Shown here: in pieces, positions 1 through 6,922 of the stretch | How positions within the stretch are numbered: position 1 is the first letter of the stretch | How the letters are laid out: each line of letters opens with the position of its first letter | Source of the DNA: Clostridiales bacterium | GTDB taxonomy: Bacteria > Bacillota > Clostridia > Oscillospirales > Acutalibacteraceae | Direction of reading: 5' to 3' | DNA: 8,723 bases | NCBI GenBank assembly: GCA_020860025.1 | Contig: JAJBVC010000102.1 | Location: 1-8,723, forward strand | The notes under the pieces: model-generated | What the model was told of the DNA's origin: nothing | What the model saw: the letters and a program-made list of their open reading frames with translations, nothing else | Database searches by the model: none | Translations under genes and position numbers: made by a program

Positions 1-1894
1 CTGCCTCTTCGCCGGCAAGAACGCAATCAGTTTTTTTAGAAACCGACGACGATGTTTTTCCACCGAATGATTCGATAATTTTTGACGCCTCAGCACGTTT
101 AAGTGTCGGCAGCGTTCCTGTCAAAACAAACGTCTTACCTGCAAAACGATCGTCTTTTATTTCAGTAAGTGACATCATATTAACACCGACAGATTTTAGC
201 TTTTCAATAAGCACTTTTGCGGAATCGGAAGCAAAATAATTTATTACGCTCTCAGCCATAATCAAGCCAAATCCGTCTATTTCAAGAATATCATCAACGC
301 TTGCGCTCATAATCGCATCAATAGTTTTAAAATGGTCTGAAAGCAGCTTTCCCGCCTTTGCGCCGATATGACGTATTCCCAATGCAAATACAAGCTTACC
401 CAAATCGTTTGATTTTGATTTTTCAACCGAGTTAATTATATTTCGTGCGCTTGTCTGCTGAAAACCGTCAAGAGAAGCGATTTCATCAGGATTTAAACTA
501 TAAATGTCATACGTATTTTTAATAAGACCTTTTTCGACAAATGTTTCAATAATAGCCGGGCCGAGTCCCTCAATATCCATTGCATCTCTTGAACAAAAAT
601 GAATTAAATTTCTCAAAAGCTGCTCGGGACATTCGGGATTTATACATCTGATTGCAGACTCGCCGTCCTCCTGAATAACTTCGGCACCGCACGACGGGCA
701 CACTGTCGGGAACTTAAATACGCTGTCGCTCAAATGCTCATTAACGCAAAGAACTTCGGGAATAATATCTCCTGCTTTTCTGACGGTAACAATATCACCT
801 ATCGCAATTCCCTTTTCATTTATAAAGTCCTGATTATGAAGTGTAGCACGGCTCACCGTCGTTCCGGCAAGATGCACGCTTTCAAGCACAGCGGTCGGAG
901 TTAAAACGCCCGTTCTGCCTACTGCAATTTCAATATCAAGAAGTTTAGTTTGTTTTTCCTCGGGCGGATATTTAAAAGCTACAGCCCATTTCGGGAATTT
1001 TGCTGTTGAGCCGAGAATATCACGCTGTGAAAAATCATCGACCTTAACAACAGCGCCGTCAATATCAAATTCAAGATTGCCACGTTCCTCGCCGATTCTG
1101 TCAATTTCAGCAATAGCGTCGTCAATATTATCAACCTTTGTATAAAACGGAACGGTATTAAACCCAAGTTCTTTAAGAAAATCGAGTGAGTCCTTATGAG
1201 AATTAAGAGAAACCCCCTCAATTTGCTGAATGTTAAATACAAAAATGTCAAGTCCTCTGCCGGCTGTGACACTGCTGTCCTTTTGCCTTAACGAACCGGC
1301 AGCGGCATTACGTGGATTTTTAAACGGCTTTTCGCCGTTAATAAGCTGGCGGTCAACAACACGGTTAAAGCTTTTTTTGGGCATATAGACCTCGCCACGC
1401 ACTTCAATAAACGGAATATTTTGCTTAAGCTTCAGAGGTATATTATGAATAACCTTTAAATTTCCGCTGACATCCTCGCCGACATCACCATCGCCACGAG
1501 TTGAGCCTCGGTAAAATACACCGTCACGGTATTCAAGACTGACTGAAAGACCGTCAATTTTAGGTTCAACAACATACTTAGGACTGCTTACAACATCTGT
1601 AACACGCTTTTCAAAATCACGAATTTCACCTTTGCTGAATGCGTCCTGAAGACTTTCCATTCTGACTGTATGAATAACACTTTCAAAGGAATTGTCAGCC
1701 TTTCCGCCAACCTTTTTAGTCGGTGAATCGGGTGTATCGTATTCGGGATATTTTTCCTCGTATTCCTTTAAGGTGCGCATCATCATATCATATTCGTAAT
1801 CCTCAATTTCAGGTGCATCGTCATTATAATAACGATTTGAATGATAACGAAGTGTATCACGCAGGTCATTTATCTTTTTTTCAATTTCAGTCAT
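1..1894 (-). CDS. ligA: NAD-dependent DNA ligase LigA (C-terminus cut by window edge)
   Basis: This is the NAD+-dependent DNA ligase that seals nicks during replication and repair. The minus strand is open from ATG at 1894 to the left edge, giving 631 complete codons; the family is usually about 650-670 residues, so roughly 30 residues are missing. The N-terminal adenylation domain carries the KIDG motif in VEPKIDGLSV, with catalytic lysine 112, and the downstream STRGDGDVGEDV motif. Four cysteines (399, 402, 417 and 422; CPSC and CINPEC) form the zinc finger. Helix-hairpin-helix repeats follow (GLGPAI, FALGIRHIGAKAG, IDGFGL), then a BRCT domain from about residue 581 (FAGKTFVLTGTLP). The start is supported by a GGTGG-like ribosome binding site just upstream and a good promoter. 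The gene lies after the terminator of the fibre operon, so it is probably an independent housekeeping unit. Confidence 0.97.
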   Translation of the reverse strand, partial: MTEIEKKINDLRDTLRYHSNRYYNDDAPEIEDYEYDMMMRTLKEYEEKYPEYDTPDSPTKKVGGKADNSFESVIHTVRMESLQDAFSKGEIRDFEKRVTDVVSSPKYVVEPKIDGLSVSLEYRDGVFYRGSTRGDGDVGEDVSGNLKVIHNIPLKLKQNIPFIEVRGEVYMPKKSFNRVVDRQLINGEKPFKNPRNAAAGSLRQKDSSVTAGRGLDIFVFNIQQIEGVSLNSHKDSLDFLKELGFNTVPFYTKVDNIDDAIAEIDRIGEERGNLEFDIDGAVVKVDDFSQRDILGSTAKFPKWAVAFKYPPEEKQTKLLDIEIAVGRTGVLTPTAVLESVHLAGTTVSRATLHNQDFINEKGIAIGDIVTVRKAGDIIPEVLCVNEHLSDSVFKFPTVCPSCGAEVIQEDGESAIRCINPECPEQLLRNLIHFCSRDAMDIEGLGPAIIETFVEKGLIKNTYDIYSLNPDEIASLDGFQQTSARNIINSVEKSKSNDLGKLVFALGIRHIGAKAGKLLSDHFKTIDAIMSASVDDILEIDGFGLIMAESVINYFASDSAKVLIEKLKSVGVNMMSLTEIKDDRFAGKTFVLTGTLPTLKRAEASKIIESFGGKTSSSVSKKTDCVLAGEEA

Positions 1895-1930
1895 ATTACC
1901 ACCATAACTCAGAATTCATTTCATCACAAT

Positions 1931-1959
1931 AGTTTATCACATATGATTTATTTTATCAA
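1931..1959 (-). promoter_or_regulatory. Predicted sigma-A-type promoter for ligA
   Basis: On the minus strand, TTGATA (1954-1959) and TAAACT (1931-1936) are separated by exactly 17 bases, in an AT-rich stretch about 37 bases before the ligA start. It lies downstream of the fibre-operon terminator, which fits independent transcription of ligA. Assigned by consensus match only. Confidence 0.6.
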
Positions 1960-2000
1960 TAATTAAGATAATAAAAGGAAAAAAATAGGACTGAAAATTG

Positions 2001-2037
2001 ACAAAAAAAAGACCGTCAGCCATTACGGCTGACAGCC
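2001..2037 (-). terminator. Rho-independent terminator of the fibre operon
   Basis: The minus strand forms a perfect 7-bp stem, GTCAGCC pairing with GGCTGAC (2015-2021 and 2027-2033), around a 5-base loop. Two more bases reach a run of eight T (2003-2010). It follows the last fibre gene by about 45 bases and precedes the ligA promoter, so it separates the two units. Confidence 0.88.
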
Positions 2038-2080
2038 TTAATTTAATCAAATGAATTAAGAGAATTTAAAATCCGTTTAA

Positions 2081-3526
2081 TTATGCAACAGTAATTGTAA
2101 GAGTAGTACCGTCTGTTGATTCAACAACATCATCATAAGCTGTATCAGATGTGATTGTTGTTGTAACATCATTATATGCAGCAGCATAAAGCTGAGGAAT
2201 ATCAAGACCCTGAGGATCACTTACAGAAAGAGTAACACCTGAGAGATTTACAACAACTGCATCAGGATAAGCTGTAGATCTGTCGCCTGCTACGAGAGCT
2301 GCCATAGGAACTTCGTTACCTGATTTCCAAGTGCTGTCAAGATAATAAGCACCGCCTGTGTACTCGCCTGTTGTAGCGATTGTGCTGTCTGTGATGTTAG
2401 CAGTACCCTGACGAACGATCATACCCTGACGCTCACCTGTAATAGTAGAATCTGTTACATTAAGAGTACCGTTGATATTGAAGAGAACACCACAAGAATC
2501 GTTGTAAGAATCAAGTCCATCTGTAACAGTGAGAGTTGAATTTTCAATGTTGATTACAACATCATTACCGCTGTAAGGTGAACCTGCATTAGTAGAAACA
2601 ACATAATAACCGCTTGATTCAAGTGTAGAATCAACAATATTGATTTCCGCAGCCTCAATGCCTGCTTCAACGTTAACTATTGTTGTTGCAGTTGAAGAAT
2701 TTTCTGTTGTAACAGTAACGCTGTCAAGAGTTATGTTTCCACCTTCTTGAACGGAAAATGCAACCGTGTTGTTGCCACTGTAATCAATATCACCGTTTGT
2801 GATTGTAATAGCATTGTCGGAATCAGCAACAACTGCTGTACCGGTAATTGTTAAGGTGTTGCCATCAAGGTTAATGAAAACATCCTCAGAAACGCTATTT
2901 AAATCAGCAGCAGAAATACTCATATCCTCTGAAAGAGTAACAGCTGTACCCTCTTCGAGAGCAGTTAAAAGCTCAGCAGCAGTTGAAACTGTTTCCTGAG
3001 TATAAGCCTTTACAGGATCGTTGAAAGGTGTCTTCTGGATAGCATAAGCACTGAATGTAAGAGTAACGTCACCGTCAGCAGCTTCCATATCTGCGTTAGT
3101 GAGGTCTGCGCTATATGTAACCTGATCGCCTGCAAGAATTGAGAATGTCTTGTCTGCGTCATCTGCACCAACTTCACGGTAGTAAACATTGTCATAACCG
3201 TCAAGAAGTGTCTAGCCGTCAGCAATCTCATACTCAACAAGGCCCTGAGTGTTGTCTGTAACTACTACATAAAGGTAAGAGTCAACAGTGTTGTCAATAG
3301 TAACGGATGGGTCTTTATCCTGAGAAGTACCAGGAACGATGTCATAATCTTCACCGGTGGTCTCGTCGATGTCAACTTCAACTTTGTTTGTTGAGAAGTT
3401 GTTGACAATATCTCCGTCACTATCCTCTAAATAAGCGTAAGAGGCTCCGCCGATAAGCATTACAGCTGCAAGTGCTACTGCGATTGCAGAGGTAAGCTTA
3501 CTCTTTTTTGAATTTGAATTTTCCAT
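2081..3526 (-). pseudogene. TasA-module/beta-helix surface protein interrupted by an in-frame amber codon
   Basis: The frame from ATG 3526 to TAA 2081 spans 482 codons but is cut at codon 105 by TAG (3212-3214). At this place both long paralogs have Trp in ADGWTLLDG, and the small subunit at 5566-6201 also has Trp (DWTLVAS). TGG to TAG is one base change. The remaining frame is fully open and well conserved, so the lesion is recent, read through, or a sequencing error. As written, the product is a 104-residue fragment: SipW-type signal peptide (cleavage near SYA/YLED), donor-strand segment VNNFSTNKVEV, and half of the TasA-like domain. Past the stop the frame encodes the rest of that domain and a parallel beta-helix with short turns such as GTLNVTDSTITG and GTANITDSTIATT. 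The ATG at 3088 has no ribosome binding site, so I do not treat it as a start. An AAGGGG site lies 8 bases before ATG 3526. It is a close tandem paralog of the 484-residue gene upstream, 66 bases away. Confidence 0.8.
3032..3505 (-). repeat. Copy 3 of the conserved signal-peptide/TasA module DNA repeat
   Basis: This copy is in the broken gene. Around 3390-3420 it matches copy 1 better than copy 2, while in 3030-3110 it matches copy 2 better. This patchwork is what exchange between copies would leave. Confidence 0.75.
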
Positions 3527-3592
3527 TTCAAATTCCCCTTTCTAAATTTATCAATAAGATACATAAACGTATCGAATTGCTTAGTAGAATTA

Positions 3593-5047
3593 TCAGTCAG
3601 TCAAATTAACCGAACTGTAATCAGTTTCGCCCTGAACGATTGTACCAAGGTTACAAGCTGAATCATAATTAAGTGTTGCTGTGTTAGGCTCAGCATTTGT
3701 AGTTGGGTATGTTACACCACCATAGAGGTAAACACCTTTTGAACTTGCGGCTGAATCATCATATTCGCAAGTTACATTGCTGAGGTTAGCAACTGCGTCA
3801 CCGGCATAACTGCCGTTTCTGTTACCAATTGTAATAACTGAAACCGCAACTGAGTTACCGCTACCCCAATTCTTATTATCATAAATAGCCCAATCATCCT
3901 CGTCTATTATTGTGTTAGCCAAGGTAGAATCAGAAATATTTGCAGTACCTGCTCTTAAAATAACAGCCTGTCTTCCGCCTGTAACAGTTGAGTCAGTAAC
4001 GTTTACAGTACCCGGAACATTCATACAAATACCTGCACCGTCTCCATAAAGAGTTGAATCATCTACATTGATAACAACACCATAGTTTGAAGAACTGCCT
4101 GCATTGGTTGCAATAGCATAACCGCTTGCGGTAATATCGGAATTTGTAATATTCACAGTTGAGGAATCACCGCTTACAGAAACAAAGCTTCCGTCAGTTA
4201 CAGCGGTAATATTATCAAGGGTAAGTGATGAACCGTTATAAACGCCAAACGCAGCCCAGCTTGTATATGGAAAACCGGTATATTCAATAGTACCATTAGA
4301 AACTGTAACGCTCTTAGGATCAGTATTTGAACCAATCTGAGCACCGTAATATGCGTCATCAACAGTTATTGTGTTACCGTTTAGATTTATAAGAGCACCA
4401 TCATCTGCATAATAAAACATATAATAGAAATATAAATCATCTATTTCTAAATCATCAGCAAGAGTAACTGAATGACCGGCACTAAGAGCACTTAGAAGCT
4501 CTGAAACAGTTGAAACTGACTCTTGAGTATAAGCCTTTACAGGGTCGTTAAACGGCTCAGCCTGAATAGCATAAGCTTTGAATGTAAGAGTAACATCACC
4601 GTCAGCAGCTTCCATATCTGCATTAGTGAGGTCTGCACTGTACGAAACCTGATCGCCGTCAAGAACTGAGAATGTCTTATCAGCATCGTCTGCACCAACT
4701 AAACGATAATAAACATTGTCATAACCGTCAAGAAGCGTCCAGCCGTCTGCGATTGCCCATTCAACAAGATCTTGAGTATTATCTTCTATAATAACATAGA
4801 GATAAGAGTCAACAGTATTGTCAATAGTAACGGTCGGGTCTTTGTCTTGAGAAGTACCGGGAACGATGTCATAATCTTCGCCGGTGGTCTCATCGATGTC
4901 AACCTCAACTTTGTTAGTTGAGAAGTTGTTGACAACGTCTCCGTCGCTATCCTCTAAGTAAGCGTAAGAGGCTCCGCCGATAAGCATTACAGCTGCAAGT
5001 CCGACTGCGATTGCAGAGGTAAGCTTATTCTTTTTTGAATTTTCCAT
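3593..5047 (-). CDS. Secreted TasA/camelysin-like module fused to a parallel beta-helix, 484 aa
   Basis: This is a predicted SipW-processed surface-fibre protein. Residues 1-29 are a signal peptide with a lysine-rich start (SKKNK) and hydrophobic core (AVGLAAVMLIGG), probably cleaved after SYA29. Then comes YLEDSDGDVVNNFSTNKVEV, the region matching the TasA donor strand, and an acidic TasA/camelysin-like domain to about residue 165, with landmarks PGTSQDKDPTVTI, GWTLLDG and FKAYAIQ. A linker (STVSELLSALSAGHSVTLADD) leads into about 290 residues of beta-helix rungs, for example SVTVSNGTIEYTG, STVNITNSDITASG and GTVNVTDSTVTGG. The assignment to fibre subunit or adhesin follows from this architecture; no enzyme active site is visible. 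No sortase motif or C-terminal membrane segment is seen, so attachment would be through polymerisation. GAGGAG lies 10 bases before ATG. It begins 34 bases after the anchor gene, so the two are probably cotranscribed. Confidence 0.85.
   Translation of the reverse strand: MENSKKNKLTSAIAVGLAAVMLIGGASYAYLEDSDGDVVNNFSTNKVEVDIDETTGEDYDIVPGTSQDKDPTVTIDNTVDSYLYVIIEDNTQDLVEWAIADGWTLLDGYDNVYYRLVGADDADKTFSVLDGDQVSYSADLTNADMEAADGDVTLTFKAYAIQAEPFNDPVKAYTQESVSTVSELLSALSAGHSVTLADDLEIDDLYFYYMFYYADDGALINLNGNTITVDDAYYGAQIGSNTDPKSVTVSNGTIEYTGFPYTSWAAFGVYNGSSLTLDNITAVTDGSFVSVSGDSSTVNITNSDITASGYAIATNAGSSSNYGVVINVDDSTLYGDGAGICMNVPGTVNVTDSTVTGGRQAVILRAGTANISDSTLANTIIDEDDWAIYDNKNWGSGNSVAVSVITIGNRNGSYAGDAVANLSNVTCEYDDSAASSKGVYLYGGVTYPTTNAEPNTATLNYDSACNLGTIVQGETDYSSVNLTD
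4560..5030 (-). repeat. Copy 2 of the conserved signal-peptide/TasA module DNA repeat
   Basis: This copy is in the 484-residue gene. Its similarity to copy 3 continues leftward past the module into the beta-helix, as expected of a tandem gene duplication, whereas its similarity to copy 1 is limited to the module. Confidence 0.8.
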
Positions 5048-5081
5048 TATTTAATCTCTCCTCAAAAAGGATAATTTACAA

Positions 5082-5531
5082 CTATGACAAACGTCTTCTA
5101 TACATATGAATAAAGAAAATCATTACACACGCTAACGCTGAAAACGTCAATATATATAATGTAATATTTTCATTATTACCGGTATTTGGACTTACTTTGC
5201 TTTCGTTGTGAATTATTGTTGTTGTTTCGGTTTCCGATTCCTCGACGGTTGTTGAAGTTTCTTCTGTTGTAGACTCGGTAGTAGTCTCGGTAGTAGCTTC
5301 AGTCGTCGTCTCGGAAGTTGTTTCGGAGGTCGTTTCGGAGGTTGTTTCGGTTGTGGTGGTTTCTTCTGTAGTAGTTTCAGAAGTAGTACCCTCACCATCC
5401 GAAAAAGTATTTATACAAGTATCAGACTTTGTGCTGACATAAGCATAAGCACTTTTCGGCTGGGCAACACCCGCCGTCAGAAACACTATAAGGCATAAAA
5501 CGGAAATTATTATTCCTTTGTGCTTGCCCAT
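5082..5531 (-). CDS. Short sortase-anchored Thr/Glu-rich stalk with a TasA-type N-terminal strand, 149 aa
   Basis: Residues 1-30 form a signal peptide (GIIISVLCLIVFLTAGVAQ core) ending in KSAYA. The following YVSTKSDTCINTFSDGEG lines up with YLEDSDGDIVNNFSTNKVEV of the large fibre proteins, so SipW probably processes it. Residues 49-107 are almost only Thr, Glu and Ser (repeats of ETTS and ETTTE), an extended spacer likely to cross the wall. The end is a classic sortase sorting signal: SPNTG at 114-118, a hydrophobic segment about 122-141, then RRR. An SPxTG motif resembles the (S/P)PxTG site used by Clostridioides difficile sortase B. No folded TasA domain is present. AAGGGAGGA ends 5 bases before ATG, with its GGAGG core 6 bases away. 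It sits between two TasA-type genes, and I infer that it is the wall anchor or base of the fibre. The stop is TAG, two codons before a TAA. Confidence 0.85.
   Translation of the reverse strand: MGKHKGIIISVLCLIVFLTAGVAQPKSAYAYVSTKSDTCINTFSDGEGTTSETTTEETTTTETTSETTSETTSETTTEATTETTTESTTEETSTTVEESETETTTIIHNESKVSPNTGNNENITLYILTFSALACVMIFFIHMYRRRLS
5178..5192 (-). other. Codons of the SPNTG sortase recognition motif
   Basis: These five codons encode Ser-Pro-Asn-Thr-Gly at residues 114-118 of the stalk. They are followed at the usual distance by a hydrophobic helix and three arginines. The cognate sortase is not in this window. Confidence 0.8.
5311..5350 (-). repeat. 12-bp tandem repeat in the Thr/Glu spacer
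   Basis: On the plus strand, TCGGAGGTTGTT-like units start at 5311, 5323 and 5335, followed by a partial unit; they differ by one or two bases. Each encodes a four-residue ETTS block. A looser run of similar 12-base units lies just to the left, around 5270-5300. The length is a whole number of codons, so slippage would change spacer length without breaking the frame. Confidence 0.7.
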
Positions 5532-5565
5532 TTTAATCCTCCCTTACTTTTTTATCAGACAAAAA

Positions 5566-6201
5566 TTATGCGTTGATGTCAACATATGTTATATCGGTTG
5601 AAGCAAAGCTAAATTGCTCAGCCGCAAGGTCAATAGCCGATTGACAATCAAGAGCTTCTGTCTGAACAGCATACGCTGTAACTTTAAGTGTTTTCTCACC
5701 GAGCGCTTCAATATCGTCGGCTGTAAGCTCTGTTGAAACTGTTACATGCTCAAAAATAGGTGTCAGAGTAACATCTTGTGTTGCGTCAGACGCATCAACA
5801 GTTGAATTGAAGATATAAAGAGAATTTTCTCCGTTGCTTGCAACGAGAGTCCAGTCGGTCGTGTTAATATCAAGTGAGAACAAGTCGTTCAAACTGTTTT
5901 CAAGATAAAGGAAAACGTAACATTCGTCACTGCCCATAAGGATTGTAGGAGTCGGGTCCTTATCCAAAACGGAGCCTGCAACGTATGTATAGCTGTTTTC
6001 TGTAACACGGTCGCCGTCAATTTCTTTACCGTCCTCGTCAACGGGAGCCTCGTCAAGCTCTATTGAAATTTTGCCGCCGGCAAAAGTATTTACAACACTT
6101 TCACTTTGTGATTGGAGCCAGGAAATAGTCGGAGAAACAGCGACTGTAACAATTATTGCTACAGACAGCATGAGAACAAGAAATTTCTTTGTTTTTTTCA
6201 A
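5566..6201 (-). CDS. Small TasA/camelysin-like fibre subunit, 211 aa, TTG start
   Basis: This is a stand-alone TasA/camelysin-type exported protein, the likely minimal fibre subunit or adaptor. The signal peptide is MKKTKK plus a hydrophobic core (FLVLMLSVAIIVTVAVS). It is followed by SWLQSQSESVVNTFAGGK, which fits the SipW-substrate pattern of a small hydrophobic turn followed by NTFAxGxxxI/L as the first mature strand. Further shared landmarks are AGSVLDKDPTPTI (compare PGTSQDKDPTVTI in the big proteins), DWTLVAS (compare GWTLLDG) and LKVTAYAVQ (compare LTFKAYAIQ), so the domain is homologous but divergent. The length is near that of camelysin and TasA, and there is no beta-helix. The start is TTG: no better-placed ATG exists, and an excellent AAAGGAGG site lies 7 bases upstream. 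The gene sits immediately after sipW, as tasA does in Bacillus. Confidence 0.88.
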   Translation of the reverse strand: MKKTKKFLVLMLSVAIIVTVAVSPTISWLQSQSESVVNTFAGGKISIELDEAPVDEDGKEIDGDRVTENSYTYVAGSVLDKDPTPTILMGSDECYVFLYLENSLNDLFSLDINTTDWTLVASNGENSLYIFNSTVDASDATQDVTLTPIFEHVTVSTELTADDIEALGEKTLKVTAYAVQTEALDCQSAIDLAAEQFSFASTDITYVDINA

Positions 6202-6208
6202 ACTGTTT

Positions 6209-6216
6209 CCTCCTTT
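6209..6216 (-). promoter_or_regulatory. Strong ribosome binding site fixing the TTG start
   Basis: The minus strand reads AAAGGAGG, 7 bases before TTG at 6201. It is the main reason for choosing this non-ATG start for the small subunit. Confidence 0.8.
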
Positions 6217-6233
6217 CTTAATAATGAACCAAT

Positions 6234-6239
6234 ATTATA
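6234..6239 (-). promoter_or_regulatory. Possible -10 element of an internal promoter
   Basis: A perfect TATAAT on the minus strand lies 33 bases before the small-subunit start, in the spacer after sipW. I see no good -35 box at 16-18 bases, so this may be chance in AT-rich DNA. If real, it would let the subunit and anchor genes be made apart from the first fibre gene. Confidence 0.28.
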
Positions 6240-6267
6240 CAAGACTTTTATTAAGCCGAGTGTAATA

Positions 6268-6837
6268 TTATTTTTTCTGCTGAATTTCATCGCCGTTTAA
6301 TGAATCAGCATCCTTTTCTTTTTTCAGGCGTCTTTTCTCAAAAATGTCGAGTGTAACGCAGATTACGCCGATTATAGCAATTACAGTTATTATCCAAGAC
6401 AAATTATCCCTGTCGGTCAATACTTTAACAGGATAGCCGATCATCGGGACATCAAATACAACCTTGCCTACAACATTACCCCAATAAACAGGTGATGAAT
6501 CATTCTGAGTATTGGCGTCGCCTTTTGTTATAAAATTCTGCGAATCAGCGTCAATTTCGACAACACGGTGAGTAACATAAACGCCGTCGTCATTAAAAAC
6601 ATAAGTTATAACATCGCCGACTTCGATTTCAGACGGGTCGGTTTCTTTAACAAGTACAAGCGAATTTATCGGGTAATCAGGATACATACTTCCGCTTTCA
6701 ATAGTAAAGACTTGAAGTCCGGTAGCCTTTATTACTAAAAAAGCTATCGCAATTATAGCAATTATGGCAACTATTAAAGTGGATATAAAATTCCATATCG
6801 CTGAAAATTTTGATTTTGGCTTGTTACTTTCTTTCAT
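6268..6837 (-). CDS. sipW: SipW-type (ER-type) signal peptidase I, 189 aa
   Basis: This is a membrane signal peptidase of the ER/archaeal type, which in Bacillus processes TasA and TapA. An N-terminal membrane helix (about 18-37, IAIIAIAFLVI) leads to the nucleophile Ser50 in ESGSMYPDYP. The expected His replaces the bacterial-type Lys: His90 in VTHRVVEID. Asp107 in ITKGDANTQND, with Asp113 nearby, completes the set seen in SipW-like enzymes. A second hydrophobic helix (about 148-165) is followed by a lysine/arginine-rich tail, giving a membrane topology with an external catalytic domain. TTGGAG lies 7 bases before ATG. It is placed among TasA-like genes whose signal peptides share the SYAY/SAYAY cleavage region, so these are its likely substrates. 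A general housekeeping signal peptidase would normally carry the Ser/Lys pair. Confidence 0.93.
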   Translation of the reverse strand: MKESNKPKSKFSAIWNFISTLIVAIIAIIAIAFLVIKATGLQVFTIESGSMYPDYPINSLVLVKETDPSEIEVGDVITYVFNDDGVYVTHRVVEIDADSQNFITKGDANTQNDSSPVYWGNVVGKVVFDVPMIGYPVKVLTDRDNLSWIITVIAIIGVICVTLDIFEKRRLKKEKDADSLNGDEIQQKK

Positions 6838-6860
6838 AACTTTGCTCCAAAATGTGTTAA

Positions 6861-6916
6861 TTTAACCGCCGAGTGCCAATGGCGTCTATGTACCGATTAA
6901 CAATCGGCGGTTTAAA
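6861..6916 (-). repeat. Intergenic inverted repeat with competing hairpins
   Basis: AACCGCCGA (6864-6872) pairs perfectly with TCGGCGGTT (6904-6912) across a 31-base loop, with further A/T pairing outside. A smaller hairpin, CCGATT/AATCGG with a 3-base loop (6893-6907), uses bases of the right arm, so the two cannot both form. GCC/GGC (6875-6883) can pair inside the large loop. No T-run follows on the minus strand, so it is not a standard terminator. It lies between the stop of the first fibre gene and sipW, where a stabilising or attenuating stem would set unequal expression. Confidence 0.65.
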
Positions 6917-6922
6917 TCTTAA

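Noticed and set aside
979..1272. Minus-strand open frame of 97 codons
   Set aside because: It lies wholly inside ligA in another frame and has no ribosome binding site or family features.
1723..1932. Plus-strand open frame across the ligA start
   Set aside because: It is antisense to the conserved N-terminus and promoter of ligA, and its composition looks random.
2081..3088. Separate 335-residue gene starting at ATG 3088
   Set aside because: That Met is an internal residue of the TasA module (NADMEAADGDV in the paralog), with no ribosome binding site; it is the tail of the amber-broken gene.
3010..3240. 76-codon minus-strand frame overlapping the amber codon
   Set aside because: It is an out-of-frame shadow of the TasA module. 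It cannot restore the paralog sequence by frameshift, because the main frame is intact on both sides of the stop.
5266..5350. CRISPR-like short repeats
   Set aside because: The units are 12 bases, contiguous, without spacers, and encode in-frame ETTS blocks.
5213..5398. Pro/Lys/Leu-rich 61-codon frame in the stalk gene
   Set aside because: It is a by-product of the Thr/Glu codon repeats read in another frame.
6071..6300. Two plus-strand frames near the sipW/small-subunit junction
   Set aside because: They are antisense to the signal-peptide region and spacer, with no recognisable protein features.
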